From: Mucilaginibacter sp.
GTDB lineage: Bacteria > Bacteroidota > Bacteroidia > Sphingobacteriales > Sphingobacteriaceae
Reading direction: 5' to 3'
NCBI RefSeq assembly: GCF_025359345.1
Contig: NZ_JANYGQ010000037.1
Coordinates: 38,601-102,600 of the forward strand
DNA length: 64,000 nucleotides
Of this stretch, positions 63,489 through 64,000 are shown piece after piece. Each line of letters begins with the position of its first letter. Position 1 is the stretch's first letter. Under the pieces are notes generated by a model. That model saw only the letters and a program-made list of their open reading frames with translations, was not told the DNA's origin and made no database searches. The position numbers and the translations under genes were made by a program.

Positions 63489-64000
63489 ATGGAGGCCGGT
63501 GTAAAAAAGAGCATCATGTACAACGGAACTTATGCCCCCTGGGAACATTACCCTAAAACACTTCGCCATTACGAAGTTGAAAATCCAATGTCTGTAGTAG
63601 TCGATTTTTTTAGCGCAGATTCAGTAAAAGGCCACGGCAAGCGATTAAAGGAATGGCGTTATTATGTAGTTAACGACGAGCATTACGATGAAAAACGTCA
63701 TGGCCCCGGCACTTTACTTTTTATATATGACCTCAATTTGAGGATTTTGGAGGCCATGTACTTGCTGTTAGTCAATTACAAAAACTTCTCTTATCAGCGG
63801 AAACAGCTTACTGAGGAGCAATTGGAAGAAGAAAAAAAACAATGGGAATACTACCCTAAAAACCTTTCCTTAAAAGAACAGCTTGAACCCTATAAGGCAG
63901 TTAAGAAAGTCTTTAAGAAAATTAAGCCGCAGGAATATAGGGATCAGCTTCACGAGTGGTCACATGTAGCCCTTTACAATAATGCAGATGTAGAGGCTTT
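63489..64000 (+). CDS. hypothetical protein, 3' end beyond the window
   Basis: An open frame of 170 codons that runs off the right edge. The most upstream ATG (63489, MEAGVKKSIMYNG) is given; ATG 63516 (MYNGTYAPW) is equally possible. The sequence is soluble, highly charged and rich in Tyr, with WEHYPKTLRHYEVENPMSVV and LLFIYDLNLRILEAMYLLLV, then a coiled-coil-like TEEQLEEEKKQWEYY. I do not recognise a family. It has clean coding character and lies in the ssrA-linked accessory region, so it is probably cargo of the integrated element. Confidence 0.6.
   Translation, partial: MEAGVKKSIMYNGTYAPWEHYPKTLRHYEVENPMSVVVDFFSADSVKGHGKRLKEWRYYVVNDEHYDEKRHGPGTLLFIYDLNLRILEAMYLLLVNYKNFSYQRKQLTEEQLEEEKKQWEYYPKNLSLKEQLEPYKAVKKVFKKIKPQEYRDQLHEWSHVALYNNADVEA

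Noticed and set aside
63323..63556. 77-codon plus-strand frame after the membrane gene
   Set aside because: There is no domain or promoter and it overlaps the better-supported frame beginning at 63489.

Overview
The window looks like a chromosomal segment of a Bacteroidota bacterium, most likely family Sphingobacteriaceae (Mucilaginibacter/Pedobacter type). This rests on a MurF-alanine racemase fusion, a fused alpha/beta 2-oxoacid dehydrogenase E1, gliding/type IX-secretion C-terminal domains on two giant surface proteins, a tmRNA tag reading GENNYALAA, DUF1573/DUF4199/DUF502 genes, and many promoters of the Bacteroidota type (TTG, about 19 nt, TAnnTTTG) in place of sigma-70 boxes. Genus-level assignment is inference.

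Layout. 1-2.2 kb: a minus-strand tRNA region with tRNA-Gly, one intact tRNA-Leu(UAA), at least two degenerate tRNA-Leu copies and a GIY-YIG nuclease gene between copies, preceded by a leucine-rich-repeat gene. 2.3-6.4 kb: recX, murF-alr, DUF502 and DUF4199 genes. 6.5-18.1 kb: a LuxR-type regulator, a truncated MFS transporter and two tandem giant NHL-repeat/cadherin-like proteins. 18.3-31.7 kb: mnmA, topA, a small unknown gene, a bacterial alpha-2-macroglobulin with a thioester motif, and a SWIM/SNF2 helicase. 31.8-44.2 kb: RRM protein, SGNH hydrolase, chitinase lipoprotein, beta/gamma-crystallin protein, Crp-type regulator and quinone oxidoreductase, NmrA/AraC operon, serine hydrolase, queD and heme A synthase. 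44.3-53.7 kb: two tRNA-Ser genes, a PgpH-like HD phosphodiesterase, an SPFH/unknown/ribbon-helix-helix operon behind a perfect palindrome, thiolase, DUF1801, a cupin gene broken by one nonsense codon, DinB and GH26 genes. 53.8-62.3 kb: two convergent L,D-transpeptidases, nitroreductase, E1 alpha/beta fusion, DUF1573, an aminotransferase and ssrA. 62.3-64 kb: a decayed integrative element at ssrA, with a truncated integrase, a broken membrane-protein gene and a partial gene running off the edge.

Most genes are housekeeping, envelope or secreted-enzyme genes in short operons. Cell-wall functions recur (MurF-Alr, two L,D-transpeptidases, alpha-2-macroglobulin, PgpH). The stretches that ordinary annotation does not explain are: the tRNA-Leu/GIY-YIG/palindrome region at the left edge; a family of long imperfect intergenic hairpins written in a few repeated words, one of which encodes the C-terminal tail of the aminotransferase; the SPFH-RHH operon with its operator-like palindrome; several predicted leaderless mRNAs; and the ssrA-associated element remnant.
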